Part shown: piece by piece, positions 1-11,326 of the stretch
How the letters are laid out: every line of letters starts with the position of its first letter
How positions within the stretch are numbered: the first letter of the stretch is position 1
NCBI RefSeq assembly: GCF_003711515.1
Contig: NW_021167081.1
Coordinates: forward strand, 434,001 to 498,000
Source of the DNA: Sodiomyces alkalinus F11
Lineage: Eukaryota; Ascomycota; Sordariomycetes; Glomerellales; Plectosphaerellaceae
Direction of reading: 5' to 3'
Length of the DNA stretch: 64,000 nt
Notes under the pieces: model-generated
Databases searched by the model: none
The model's input: the letters and a program-made list of their open reading frames with translations, nothing else
Told to the model about the DNA's origin: nothing
Program-made: the position numbers and the translations under genes

Positions 1-1262
1 TTGAAGGGGGGTTTTTTTTTTGGTTACCCATACTATGTACAAGCTTACAAAGCTCTTGCAAGTGGCTCATTAACGACATTATTCCTCAGTATCTTAGATT
101 TCAGACCATTGTGACGCAGTCAGGAGGGACCTGAGTCACCGGACAGATACTCTCGGAATAGAACAAATGGATCGACGGCCAGGAATGGAAAAGACCACCG
201 AACACCGAAGCTTAACCCATCATTTGGGTTTCACCTCACGAAAGACCATCACAAACTGAAACTTTACAATCTACGTAGGCCAATTACTACTACGTGCCAA
301 ATGCGTAAAACAAGAAGGCTCAGAGTCCAAACCTCCTACAAACCACACTCACGAATCACGATGCATTCAATTTCACGGGTAAAGCGTAAATCCGGAGACA
401 AGACTCTGGGTGGCGAAAGATGGCAAACTATAGAAGTACTGTTCTGTACACAAAATACTGTACCTACTTGTGCCTTTGGACATTCTTAGAACTTTAATCA
501 GTCGTCGACGAGGTGGCGTCGGAGTTTGGGTCTAAAAATATGGATCGCAATCTCGGAGCCGAAGCTAAACATAATAAACCCAGTGAGTGTCCTCGGATTG
601 TCGGTACGGCTAACTGAAGGATAATGGCTTGGCGCCTACCCTTTTGGGAATGTCAGAGGATTCTGATTGGCTTTCAAACTCGCGTCTCCATACAGTGCGT
701 CAGTGCCAAACGCCCCTTTATTCGTCCCAGTCCACCACGACGATAGCGTGTCCACGATTCCACGAACACGAGAGTGCTGGCGGCGATAATGATGACATTA
801 ACGTTCAGCCTCTCGTCCTCTAAATACGTAGGTATGAAACGGAGAAAGTCTTTACCAAAGTTAATAGTGCCACGACGGCTCCCCAGTTCACCAGTGATCT
901 AAGGTACACCTGAGCCTCGCTGATAAGCGAGGTCTACATAAAAGGCATACTACGATGGCCTCAGAACAACGAGAGAGCGGCGTCTACTTAACGAAGACTT
1001 GATTATATTCAAGCCATAACTTTATCGGCATAGACGAGAAAAGCTTGCCATTACACAAAAGTTTTAAAAAAAAAGCTGAATGTCAAGCCACGTGCAGTGT
1101 GACAGTGTCATATCACGATATGGAGTTTAACCTTCATAAGCCATGGCTTGAATAAGGTTAAATCCTGTTGGGCTTTAGATATTGTTACTGAATGGGAGGA
1201 GGATTCATCACGATTCACGAGCTCCGAGAGAGGTACGGTCAAGGCAGTACTGCAGTCTAGCA
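1..1262. other. intergenic, no gene seen
   Basis: Only short open frames with no recognisable protein character occur here on either strand. Nothing resembling a tRNA, an LTR or a tandem array was seen. The right end leads into the TATA box of the next gene. Confidence 0.6.
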
Positions 1263-1265
1263 GTC

Positions 1266-1273
1266 TATAAATA
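1266..1273 (+). promoter_or_regulatory. TATA box of the 1524 gene
   Basis: The sequence TATAAATA lies about 250 bp before the first ATG of the next ORF. It is followed by a pyrimidine-rich stretch (about 1305-1350) of the type often seen at fungal transcription starts. This is the clearest core promoter in the first 3 kb and supports transcription to the right. Confidence 0.5.
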
Positions 1274-1523
1274 AAGGGCCTTATTCTCAGTCCAGGAACT
1301 GGACTCTTTCTCATTTTCCCCTTCATCGCTGCCTCGCTCATCTACCTGACCGCTTCCCGACATTTCACTTTGAAAACACACACTCCCAAGTCAGCACCCA
1401 CACGCAAGAAGAATCGATCCTCTGCTCTTGCCCCCTTCTCACCGGTCTATACCTGCACTCCATTCATTCTTTCCGCAAAAGGAGAAAAAAAAAATCACCC
1501 TCTCCCGGAAGTCATGAATCACA

Positions 1524-2126
1524 ATGGCTTTCAGCTCCACCAACACCGTCTCCTCCAACACCATCTCCCCCTTCGAGTTTGCTCTCAAGAAAAAGCAGCT
1601 CGCCACTCAACAGCTGGCTGGTTGCCATCATCAGCACCACCACCACCACCAGCACCACGATACCGATGTCCCCTGCTGTTCTAGCATGATGGACATCGAC
1701 TCCGGCATCTCCGCCACTGAACGTCGCGCATGCAAGCTCGTTTGTCGTCTAGAGCGGCAGCGAGTCAAGGTTCAGCAGAGGGCTCGTCTTCTGCCTGGGC
1801 CCATGGAGGTTGACACCGCTGAGGAGATGGGCTTTTTATTGGTTCGCCCCTCCGCTATACAACCTCACCACCACCACCAACAACAACAACAACAACAACA
1901 ACAACAACGACGACGACGACGGCAAGAAGGGTGCCAGCTGGACAAGCCACCAGGGCAGACAATCAATCAGCGGTATACTACCGCTGAGACTCCTTCTTGC
2001 GACCGAGCGAATTTTTTCCCGGCGGCCATATTCCGGGACCAGCGATGCAACCATAAAAAACGAAGCAACTTCGTTCCGGTAAGCCGAATCCGGAACACTT
2101 GCTCTTCCTTCGGTGGCCCCAGGTAA
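1524..2126 (+). CDS. hypothetical low-complexity protein (His/Gln-rich)
   Basis: I do not recognise this protein. The frame encodes about 200 residues. They are Ser/Thr-rich at the N-terminus, with His-rich runs (about residues 35-47 and 115-120), a Gln run from CAA repeats (about 120-130) and an Arg run. A short central block, with an acidic MDIDSG-like stretch and a basic helix ending in LERQRVKVQQ, looks like normal protein. A TATA box and a CT-rich leader precede the ATG. The stop overlaps a good splice donor (AG|GTAAGC at 2122), so the true 3' end may lie in another exon that I cannot locate. The C-terminal third may therefore be wrong. Expression is plausible, function is unknown. Confidence 0.4.
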   Translation: MAFSSTNTVSSNTISPFEFALKKKQLATQQLAGCHHQHHHHHQHHDTDVPCCSSMMDIDSGISATERRACKLVCRLERQRVKVQQRARLLPGPMEVDTAEEMGFLLVRPSAIQPHHHHQQQQQQQQQQRRRRRQEGCQLDKPPGQTINQRYTTAETPSCDRANFFPAAIFRDQRCNHKKRSNFVPVSRIRNTCSSFGGPR

Positions 2127-2129
2127 GCC

Positions 2130-3230
2130 AACGGAGGACAGGGTTGAACTTCAAAGCAAGGCTGTCGGGCGACGAAGCCGGACTCTGCACCTCCTCGTGG
2201 TGTCGCCTGGGAACTTCCCTTTCCTCACTTTTGTGAGTGGAGGGGATGCCAGCGCAGAGACGCATTTTCCTTTTCGTTGTGCTGTGCTGTGTTTTGTCCC
2301 CCCCCCCCCCCACATTGTCTGCCCTCTTTTGTTTCCGCTCCTGTGTTTCGTGGCAGTCCAGACCTCCTTTTCTCACGCCTTCCTTTTTCCCGGTTCCGGC
2401 TCGTCTTTTGTGCCCCTTTTGTCCGTTTTCTTCTTTTCTTCCCGTTCTGCCCGTTCTGCCTATTTCTGCTTTGGCCCGGTTCTCCATTCTGTCAGCTTCG
2501 TCCTTTACCCTTGTAATTTTGTACGTTTCTCCTTGACATCCAATCCCTTCTCTTGGCTCAGTCCAGTGATGGAATCCATGAATATACCACGCCCGAGTCC
2601 TATCTCCCTGTACCTCCTTACCTATTCCGCTCCTGTGAAATCTACTTCTTGATATGATATCCCATCTCCCATTCTCACATATGACTCGCATGTGCCTGCC
2701 TTCACTCATACGTCCTATCGTTCTCGCTCTTGAGCCTTACTCCAGCCATGTCGAATATCAAATGAATGTAAAGTTGAATGTGCAAGTGACTGATAGACCA
2801 TGACCACTAAGTGCCTCTGAATATTCTCCCAATGTTGCGTCTCATAGTATTCCTTTCGTCAATGTTCTTCGTGGTGGACTTGTGTTATACTCCTGATCCG
2901 GCCTCTACCCTATCGCGGTCATCGCACTATCCCGTCCGACTGATGTCGATGCGGGAACAGTGTCTGTGATACTTGACTGCAGATCAAACACCAGGTCTTG
3001 ATCGACCATATTTGTTCATGACACGGCATTACATTACTGAGGCATGCTCAGTGGCATGACATCGCGCGTACTTTGCTTCCCCTACGAAGTACACCCATTG
3101 CTTAGCCAGCGCACCGAGACGCCAACGTCTTATGACCCCTCCCAACACATTCGTGACCAATTTCCTATGACATCAAAGCTATACTCGCTCGTTTCTCTTG
3201 CCTCCCGACTGCCCACGTAACGCACATCAA
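2130..3230. other. intergenic, C/T-rich then unstructured
   Basis: The first half is strongly pyrimidine-rich, with a C13-like run near 2300 and many T/C stretches. Its long frames are low-complexity artefacts on both strands. The rest, up to the stop of the next gene, shows nothing recognisable. Confidence 0.5.
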
Positions 3231-3656
3231 TCACACCGGCGCCATGTGATGAAGACAGCACACCCAATCCCCCCCGGGCCCCTGGCGCCAGATGCTGGTG
3301 CAAATGGCCTCAGTAGGCCTCATGCGGTCCTTGGCCTCGCCGTCCTGCTTCCAGGCGGTGACGTGGTAGGTGAGCGAGCTGGACATCATGTCGACCTCGA
3401 CGAACTTGAGGTCGTCCTGGTCCTGGTCCATGCGGTAGGCGGTCCAGGGCTCGAAGTCCTCAAGGAAGTCGTCCAGCGAGGGGTCGGAGTCCGGGGAGTA
3501 GATGGAGCCGTCGGGCTGGACGAGGATGGCGTCCTTGGCGAGGTATTTCTTGAGCGACTTTTTCGGGTTGGGGTCGCAGAAGGCGCGCCAGAGGAGCGTG
3601 ACGGCTTCGATTGTGTCGTCGCGGTTGCGGCTGAAGATGTTTCTTGTCCCGCCCAT
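3231..3656 (-). CDS. NTF2/SnoaL-like small protein
   Basis: The frame encodes a 141-residue protein starting at MGGTRNIF. It has the make-up of an NTF2/SnoaL-like fold: an N-terminal helix (DDTIEAVTLLWRAF), a segment in which a residue such as D in LAKDAILVQPDG starts the first strand, and later strands with alternating hydrophobics (SLTYHVTAWKQDG, AICTSIWRQ). Such proteins act as small hydrolase/isomerase-like or ligand-binding domains, and the substrate cannot be inferred here. The frame is open further upstream, but the added residues are Ser/Pro-rich and look non-coding, so I chose the internal Met. Family call is by fold pattern only. Confidence 0.55.
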   Translation of the reverse strand: MGGTRNIFSRNRDDTIEAVTLLWRAFCDPNPKKSLKKYLAKDAILVQPDGSIYSPDSDPSLDDFLEDFEPWTAYRMDQDQDDLKFVEVDMMSSSLTYHVTAWKQDGEAKDRMRPTEAICTSIWRQGPGGDWVCCLHHMAPV

Positions 3657-4879
3657 TTTTGCTTTTGCCTTTTGGTGCTTTTTTGAACTGTCTTGGGTTG
3701 AAGAAGGCGGGCTTGGAGCGTGGGATTTTGATGTCGGTCTGGAGAAACAGGATTTGATGGGGTGTAGATAGATAGTAGGATAGGACAGATTTGTTGGTGG
3801 ACAGACAGGAGTCACAGGACAGTGAAATATGGAACGATTTTGACTCGACTTCCCCAGTCATGTAGACTGTAGTGCAACTATGAGACCATGTGCCCTGGCC
3901 CCTTATGAGATTCTGCATTGTACAATGTAACAGAATACCTAATGTGATGAGGTCACGTCCGCGCGGACTCGTCCAGGAACTTGGAATTCAGGGTCCAAAC
4001 ATCGTCCATGTGTTGGGCAACGTCATCGGCCTGCCGTGGGTGACGTCACTGATTCCGTGCAAGGACCCCCGCCTGCGTTGTAGTTGGTGTGTTCGGTGTG
4101 TTTGGTCATTACCTCGGTGTAGTGTTTGGAGACCGAGAGCAGAGAGGTACCTAGCTACTTCTACTTACCTAACCTTTTCTGGGGAGTCGCGACTCGCGAC
4201 GGGTTTTGCTTCTGGCCTCGCCATCTCGCGAACCATGCACCTCGGGCGGCCATCACAAGCCATAAGCTCATCTACCGATTCTCTCGACTAAATGGCTTTG
4301 TTTCTTTTTTCTTTCCTCTAGTTGTCGGAGGGGTCAAGTCATGACCCGTGGTTGACCCCGGGGTCCCCGACGGCGGAAGATTCCCTGCGGGTTGCCGTCA
4401 AGTTTTGGCACGCCACACTCACGGCCACCTGATAGATCACCATGGGGACGGACTCTGTCTCGGTTGTATGGATCTATCAAGTCCGAGGCGTTTATTGAAC
4501 CATGGAGATCATCTCAACTGAGATCCGCTAGGAGGTTTGCTCCCTAAACCCCGTTGCATAGGATCATGGCCAGGAAGCCCGCTCAACCACGTTCAGTTAC
4601 TGCAGGTCTGCGTACTGCAACTACCCGTCGAGAGTCCAGAGGTGATAGCCGTTCGTGAGTGGGCGCTAAAGCATGCAGGATCAGGTACGCAACAACCATG
4701 ACACCAGCCACAACGGGCAAAGTAACGTTTGTAACGTTGCTTCCTTCTCGCGTGGAGACGCGTTGGGAAATGTCAGTTCTTTTAAAGATGCCGAACGAAC
4801 ATTGACGTTGGAGTTTCAGAGACCTCTCCAACAAGACGACTCACGACATCCCTGACGCTCAATCAATCCGATTGCGAGC
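3657..4879. other. divergent intergenic region
   Basis: This is the shared upstream region of the SnoaL-like gene (left) and the glucosaminidase gene (right). It contains several GC-rich stretches and an AGGTACCTAG segment near 4146. No additional gene is supported. Confidence 0.5.
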
Positions 4880-7690
4880 ATGGCGAGACGACTATTCTGG
4901 CTGGCCCTCGTAGCCGATATCCTGGGGCGACAGGCCGCCACCGCTCAACGTTTACTGGTCTCCGAAAATGGAGACACCACGCCAATACCTCACTGGGACC
5001 TTCAATCTTCATCCGAGACCAGTGAGGATCTTGCGTTCCTGGCGCAGGCTGGAGCGGACACCTCGTCCTGGCACCATGTTCCCGTCTCGAAGTGCACACT
5101 CATGGGATGTCTGCTCCATATCGGAGTCTACGACGACGACGAACTATGGTTCTCCAATAACCTCGAATCCTTTGATTGGCGTCAATTTACCGTGCCTTGG
5201 GTTTATCGTCACGAGTTTTCCCTCGCCCCTGAGGCCGGACAACACTACTTCTTGCAGACTCATGGCATCACGTCACGCGGAGATATCTACCTCAACGGCG
5301 AGCTGGTTGCCGACAGGGAGTTTCAATCGGGCTCCTACTCGGGACATGAGTACGACATCACGTCTTTGGTCGTCGAGGAGAACGCCCTCCTGATACAGGT
5401 CCATCCCACCAGTTACTATCACGACCTTGCCCTTGGCTTCATTGACTGGAACCCCAGTCCGGTACGTCAACAGAACGCCAAGACACTTCTTTTCTGCCGC
5501 AGCTGAACATCGAAGACTAAAATTGACTTCACGTTGACAGCCCGATAATGGGACCGGTCTCTGGAGGCCTGTAACACTGAAGCAGACGGGTGGCGTTTCA
5601 CTTGGGCCCCTCAGTGCCCTTGTCTCCGTCAACCCCGGCTCCGTCACACTTCGAGCTACTGTCAGGAATTTGGAGGACGAAGAAGTGGAAGTCTCTGTGC
5701 GAGCTGTCATCTCCGAGCCGGGAGGCTTCGCCCGCCACATAGTCGATCAAACAGTGCCACTTGGTCCCGGCGAATCCCAGGTCGTCGAGTTCAACAAGAC
5801 CTTTGAGGATCCAAAGACCTGGTGGCCGAAGCAGTGGGGAGAACAGCCGCTGTACTCGGCGACATTATCAGTGTCTGTCGACGACATCCTCTCGGATACA
5901 GTGCAACAGAAATTTGGGTTGCGAACCGTCACATCCAAGGTCGATAAAGATGATGACATCGTCTTTTCCATCAATGGACGTCCGTTTCAGGTCATCGGTG
6001 GAGGATATAGTGCGGATATGTTCCTCCGATTTGATCCTGAACGGTTCGAGGCCATTGCCAAGTACATGCTCGACATGGGTCTGAACACCATCCGGCTTGA
6101 AGGGAACAATGAGCAGCCCGAGTTGTACGAAATCGCCGACCGCCTGGGACTGATGGTCATGGCCGGCTGGGAGTGCTGTAACAAATGGTCTGTCTGCCCT
6201 TGTTCCCTCCCACTCTGTTTACTGGACTTCACCGCCAAACTAACATCGCATGACCTAGGGAATCCTGGGAGTACAACCGGGAGCTGGCCATCGATACGCC
6301 GGACTACTGGGACGAGAGGGACTACGCAGACGCCAACGCAACCATGTACCACGAAGCTCAGATGCTCCAGACACATCCTAGCATGCTCGCCTTCCTGATC
6401 GGCAGCGACTTTTGGCCGGATGACCGCGCCACGAAGATCTACGTCGACGCCCTGCGGCATTCCAACTGGCAGCTACCCATCGTGCCCGCCGCGAGCAAGC
6501 GAGGATATCCAGAGCTTCTGGGACGATCAGGGATGAAGATGAACGGGCCTTATGACTGGGTACCACCCAATTACTGGTACGACACCGAACCATCCGAGGA
6601 TCGACTCGGCGCAGCATTCGGCTTCGGTTCAGAACTGGGCGCCGGCGTCGGCACCCCCGAGATGGGAAGTTTAAAAAAATTCCTCACCGACGAGGACATG
6701 GATGACCTCTGGCTCCGACCCAACAAGGGGCTCTATCACATGTCCACCAACGTCTCGCAATTCTACAACCGCAGAATCTACAACGAGGGTCTATTCAACC
6801 GATACGGTCCTCCAAAGTCTCTGGAAGATTATCTCCGAAAAGCACAAATCATGGACTACGAAGCCATCCGTGCGGAACACGAAGCCTTCGCATCGAGGTG
6901 GAGCACCGGCCGCATTGCCACGGGCATGATCTACTGGATGCTGGTAAACGCCTGGCCCAGCCTGCATTGGAATCAGTTCGACCACTACCTGCATCCCGCG
7001 GGTACTTACTTCGGCAGCAAGGTCGGGGCTAGGATCGAACACGTGTCGTACAACTACGTCGACAGGGGCGTCTGGCTCATTAACCGCTCGCTGGACCGAA
7101 GCGGTCCCCGAACCGTCACTGTTGAGGTGGTTGATCTCCACGGCAACGAGGTGGCTAGCGAGACGTACGCCGCCGAGACGGTGCCGAACGTCGCTTCGAG
7201 GGTTGCTGACGTCCCGGGACTGGGAAACACAACGGACGTCGTATTCATCCGTTTGGTGCTGCGCGACAGTGAGAGCGAGATACTTAGTCGGAACGTCTAC
7301 TGGATCGCACCGAGCGTGGATCAGCTTGACTGGGGAAGCTCGACGTGGTATTACACTCCGGTCGCGAGGTTTTCCGACTACTCTTCCCTCTTTGACATGC
7401 AACCTGCCTCCATTGAGACTGCGGTTACCGTGTCAAAGGAGGAGGGAGACGGTTCTTGGACGCACACTGTGGTTTTGGAGAATACGTCGACCGTCCCGGT
7501 GTTCTTTATCCGTCTGAATGCTATTGATGAGGATGGTCAGGATGTCAACCCCGTGACGTGGTCAGACAACTATGTCACGCTGTGGCCGAAGGAGAAGCTG
7601 GAGCTCAGGGTCAATGATTGGGGTGGTGATGCGGCAGTTGTGCATATCGACGCCGCCAATGCTCCTTCGACGTCGCTGGCACTCAGGTAG
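4880..7690 (+). CDS. secreted exo-beta-D-glucosaminidase (GH2)
   Basis: Exons 4880-5461, 5541-6187 and 6259-7690 join in frame to 886 residues, the usual length for CsxA-type exo-chitosanases. The first intron runs GTACGT...ACAG and restores a PDNGTGLWRPV block. The second splits a Trp codon and restores KWESWEYN. A hydrophobic N-terminal signal (about residues 1-23) indicates secretion. Domain order is the GH2 sugar-binding, immunoglobulin-like and TIM-barrel domains, then C-terminal beta domains. Asp460 in LIGSDFW matches the CsxA acid/base and Glu535 in FGFGSELGAG matches the nucleophile; the spacing is close to that of CsxA. The enzyme should release glucosamine from the non-reducing end of chitosan oligomers. 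It has no clustered partners here. Confidence 0.93.
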
Positions 7691-7854
7691 AAGAAGCCTG
7701 CGATAATGCTAAACATGTTTTGATGGGAAGGTATGTCATCATGGCGCCCATTTAGTCATACGCATGAGCGCAAGAGGCCGAGCCTCATCCTGACATGACT
7801 ACCTTCACCTCAGGGCCATCACCGCTACACTTTCTGAACGCCGCCGCCGACTTC

Positions 7855-9130
7855 AAACGGAGGTATGTTCATGTTGGAACCGCAGCCACTCGGTCTGATG
7901 CCCGCCGAAGAGATATGGTAGGGGGGTATTATGGAGCTGGTGAACGACCGACTGCGGCAGGAACTCGGCATATTCGTCCGCCCCAGAGTGCAATGCGTCG
8001 GGGTTCCTCGTACTCCTCGTGGCAATCCAGATCGTTGACGTCGTCGTTCTGATCGTACGAATTCCACCTGATGAGGGTTTTTCGTCCTGAACTAGCGGAA
8101 GAGGTGGGACGGGTCGCTGGACAGCTGAAGTAGACCGGGTTGTTGATGAATATGATGGTGCGGCGGGGGAGGACGAGTTCCTGGAGGGTCCAGCCTCGCT
8201 CCCGGTAGGCGGAGCGCCGCAAGTGCCAGTCGATGCCGTGCACGGCGGCCATTTTGAGGTCCGGGTTGATTCGGGCGACAAGTTGGCGAGGCGCTCGAGG
8301 ATGGAGTCGAACGCCGGGCAAGTCGGAGTTGGCGTTGTCTCCTGAACCGGCGACGAGGGTGAAGTACGACCCTTGGTAGATGGAGTTCATTTCTCGGACA
8401 CGTGGCGACAGGCATCCCCGTGGACCCGATCGCATTGGTTCAACCAGCCTTTCACGAGTTTCGACGAGATTATCGCTGACCGTGTCTCCCTCGCGATACA
8501 GGGTGCAATGGCGGGTGCGATGATGGCGTCCGTGCCGTCGTCTTCAGCAACAAACATCAGACGGGTACCAAGCTGTGAAGGGTATGATAGTCGGAAACAT
8601 GGCTCGTCGGGGAAGACGAAAACGTTGACGGTCTTCTCGCCTGACAAAGGAGTTGAGGTTTTTCATCGGAGTCATCATCGCCCTGGCCCTCGCGGTGCGT
8701 TTGAGTTTCGACGGATGCTGATTCATGGCGACTGCTCTCTCGTATCACATTTGATCCAAAGCGAATTGGCAGAAACAACAGCCATGTCTGCTTTTGAGTT
8801 GGTGCCAAATGCCGAGAGGAGAACCTACATGTAGGTATTGCTCTTCGTCGGTCAATCCGAGATGAGATGTTAGTTTGTCGTGAGAGACGAATTCTCCGAG
8901 CACAGGACGGAGGGATTGGAGGCGTCGGCAGAACTCCGTGCAAGGTGCCTGGGCTGGGTCGTTTGCCCCTACTTGCTTGCTGTCTTCACCCACAAACCTT
9001 TGAACTGGCATTCCGATGATTCGATCTCGTTCATCCAGCTTGAATATGGTCCAGATCAAAAGTAAATCGTGTTTATTGACCGTGCTAGCCCTTCTGCCTT
9101 CCCCAGACTCGGCGCAGTGCGGTCCATTAC
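7855..9130 (-). pseudogene. broken HET-domain gene
   Basis: Three different minus-strand frames carry consecutive pieces of a fungal heterokaryon-incompatibility (HET) protein. The N-terminal piece (about 9010-8745) contains SRHGCCFCQFALDQ. A middle piece (8647-8387) ends in VKGWLNQCD, the usual lead-in to the HET domain. A core piece (8435-7929) has EMNSIYQGSYFTLVAGSG and YRERGWTLQE, the classic second half of the HET domain. The block between lead-in and core, normally ending in the conserved alternative-day motif and the SYVWG segment, is absent. The pieces sit in incompatible frames with stops between them. I infer a decayed gene with an internal deletion and not missed introns. HET genes control self/non-self cell death in fungi. 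Confidence 0.8.
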
Positions 9131-9213
9131 ACTCCTCTAGGATCCTTCCATGTCGACACGACTCCTTGTCCATCTATATATATCAACGATATTGCTCTAG
9201 AAAGACTATCGAT

Positions 9214-10386
9214 TCATTCGATCTGAAGCCAGGGGTCATTGAGAAGTTGCGCGGCTGTCTTCCTATCCTCGGGACGCCATTGAAGCATCCCCCTAACGAA
9301 TGTGAGGAACTTCTCCTTCTCCTCGCCTTCATAACGCGCCACGGCATTGTCCAAGCATGTATCTTGGGGAATGTCCACATCGGCCTTCCATTTTCCTAGA
9401 AAACGTATTAGAATGAACGACTGGTGTTGCGATATGACAGCGGATGGGCTGTAGCAGGAATCCATACCGTCTTCCGTGAAGAACTCCATGCTCCGTCTCC
9501 CTTTCTGGACAATATCTAAAGGTGGAGGGCCTAGCATGGCGACTACCTCGGCGAGGTGAGCCCGAGTGGTGTATTTGTTCTTTTTGGGGTCGTCCCCATA
9601 AAATAGGTGTCTTCCTTCAAAGAGGTCCCAAATCTATCACGGAGAAGTCAATACAACAATGCATGTGGTCTTTGGTAACAGTAAGCGGCAAGCGAGGGAG
9701 TACCATGACGCCCACGTTCCAGATATCCACCGGATAGCTCCATTGTGCGGACAAGACGACATTCCGTATGCAAGTAATCAAGAGCAAGGAACAGCTGGGC
9801 TAAGCCTGCCTTCAAAAGCACCTCGCTGAATCGATGTGCGGGATTTCGACGGAGCATGTCTCTCCAGCTATCCCACATTGGCTTCAGCACGAGACAGTGG
9901 TGATTCCCTTCGGTGCCTTGAAGCTCGAAGGTGTCGACGGCCGTCCGAACATGACGGTGGCCGGGATGCGAAGGATTGGCCTGCCCGATCAGCGAGTATA
10001 TCTCGAACTCATGTAGCTGTATTCCTCGCTTAAAAATCTTCAGGGCCACGTATGTGTGCTCCCTAGGAACGTAGGAACGTCAGATCCATTGTCTGCCCTA
10101 CGTGTCTTGTCTTGTTGCTTGGGCGACCATGGACTTACTGAAGATTGCGGGCAAGCCACATAGTAGATGTGGTCCCAAAGCCCATTTTCCCTACAACCTG
10201 GTATTGGGAAGCGAAGACATCCCCGATGTTTACCGGGTAGTACTTCCCGGCCTTGAACTCATGGAATTGTTCTTCTTCGAGGATGAAGGGATCCTTGATG
10301 ACGGAAAAGCCTGTCGTCGGAAACTGTAGCGGCGTGAAGGGAGCGCGTCGAAAGGAGTTTCTCACTACATTAAGAAGGGACTTCAT
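9214..10386 (-). pseudogene. SRPK-like protein kinase lacking its catalytic core
   Basis: Exon 1 (10386-10139) encodes an N-terminus ending in the glycine loop VVGKMGFGTTSTMWLARN. A normal intron joins it to exon 2 (from 10062), with VALKIFKRG carrying the ATP-binding Lys and continuing to FLALDYLHTEC. Directly after this the frame breaks and, near 9760-9730, resumes in another frame at WSYPVDIWNVGVM (subdomain IX). An intron follows, then WDLFEGRHLFYG and a normal kinase C-lobe to the stop. The HRD, DFG and APE blocks (subdomains VIb-VIII, about 90 residues) are missing from the DNA. The family resembles the SRPK-type kinases often expanded in filamentous fungi. An active kinase is not possible from this locus. 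Confidence 0.85.
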
Positions 10387-11326
10387 CTTTGCTTAAGAAA
10401 GAGAAAAGCAAGTTGAAGCCTTCCCCGGTCGAAAGACGTGGAAATATGAGGATTGAAGTCTCACTTTGACCCCCGTTTATTTTGGCATTTGCTCCTTTTA
10501 TTGCCTACCCTTTATAAGAGCTGCCGTCGAGCATTCTAACACATACGACCATACCCACTGGAGAACTCGGGATCCCGTCCGCTCTCCCCTAGATAAGCCA
10601 GTGAGGGCCGGATTAGTAGTTGGGTCTGGTGACGACCAGCGAATACCCGGTGTTGTATGTTTTTTCGTCCTTTGCTTTTCTTTTTTCTTTGCGCCTCTAT
10701 ATTTTTCTTTTCTTTTGTTTTCCCCTCTTGTCTGTCCCCTTTCTGTAAAAGACACGGCCACGATGGAGATGAAGGCGAGTCCAAATTAGTAGTTCTTTGG
10801 TCATCTCTTTGGGAACGATAAAAGATGCTGCCCATGCCACATCCACCATGTTGGCTTACGCTGACTGTGATTCAGACCATGCGTATCAAAGGGGAGGCCG
10901 AGTCCCCGAGTGAAGACGACAAGCATGCTGAATACACGTAAGTATTTCCCGAGGAAAACGGAACAAGAAGAAATAGCCAAAGGTAGACGAATTGGCCAAC
11001 CAGTCAGCATCGGTCCGTCCTGGCCGACGAAGAAGTGTGATGCCGTATATCGTCCACGCCAACGCCGTCAGGCGCGCCGTCTCAATCTAAGGTGTGCCAG
11101 TCCAGCACCTCCCCAGGAAACCAGTCCCAAAAAGAGAGAAACGAGTAGACAGAGAAAAAAGAAGGCGAAAAAAAAAGATTAAAAAAAAGGAGTCCCCAGC
11201 TTTCCTTTCCTTCCATTCATGCACCATCATGCCCAAAGTGAAATTATCCCCAACGCCGTTGCTGACAGACGCCTAGTAATCGAACCCCCCCCCCCCCCAC
11301 ACCTCCATCCAAGTAGAGAGAAGCGG
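10387..11326. other. intergenic
   Basis: The stretch holds T-rich (about 10670-10725) and A-rich (about 11150-11190) runs and a C14-like run near 11287. No frame looks like a gene. A short hydrophobic minus-strand frame at 10801-11010 was considered and not accepted. Confidence 0.5.

Noticed and set aside
2237..2709. Overlapping long frames in several phases
   Set aside because: They arise from pyrimidine-rich low-complexity DNA that is open in many frames. No frame has protein-like composition.
10801..11010. 69-codon minus-strand frame with a hydrophobic stretch
   Set aside because: It was considered as a remnant of a membrane protein, but I could not match it to a family and no neighbouring exons continue it.
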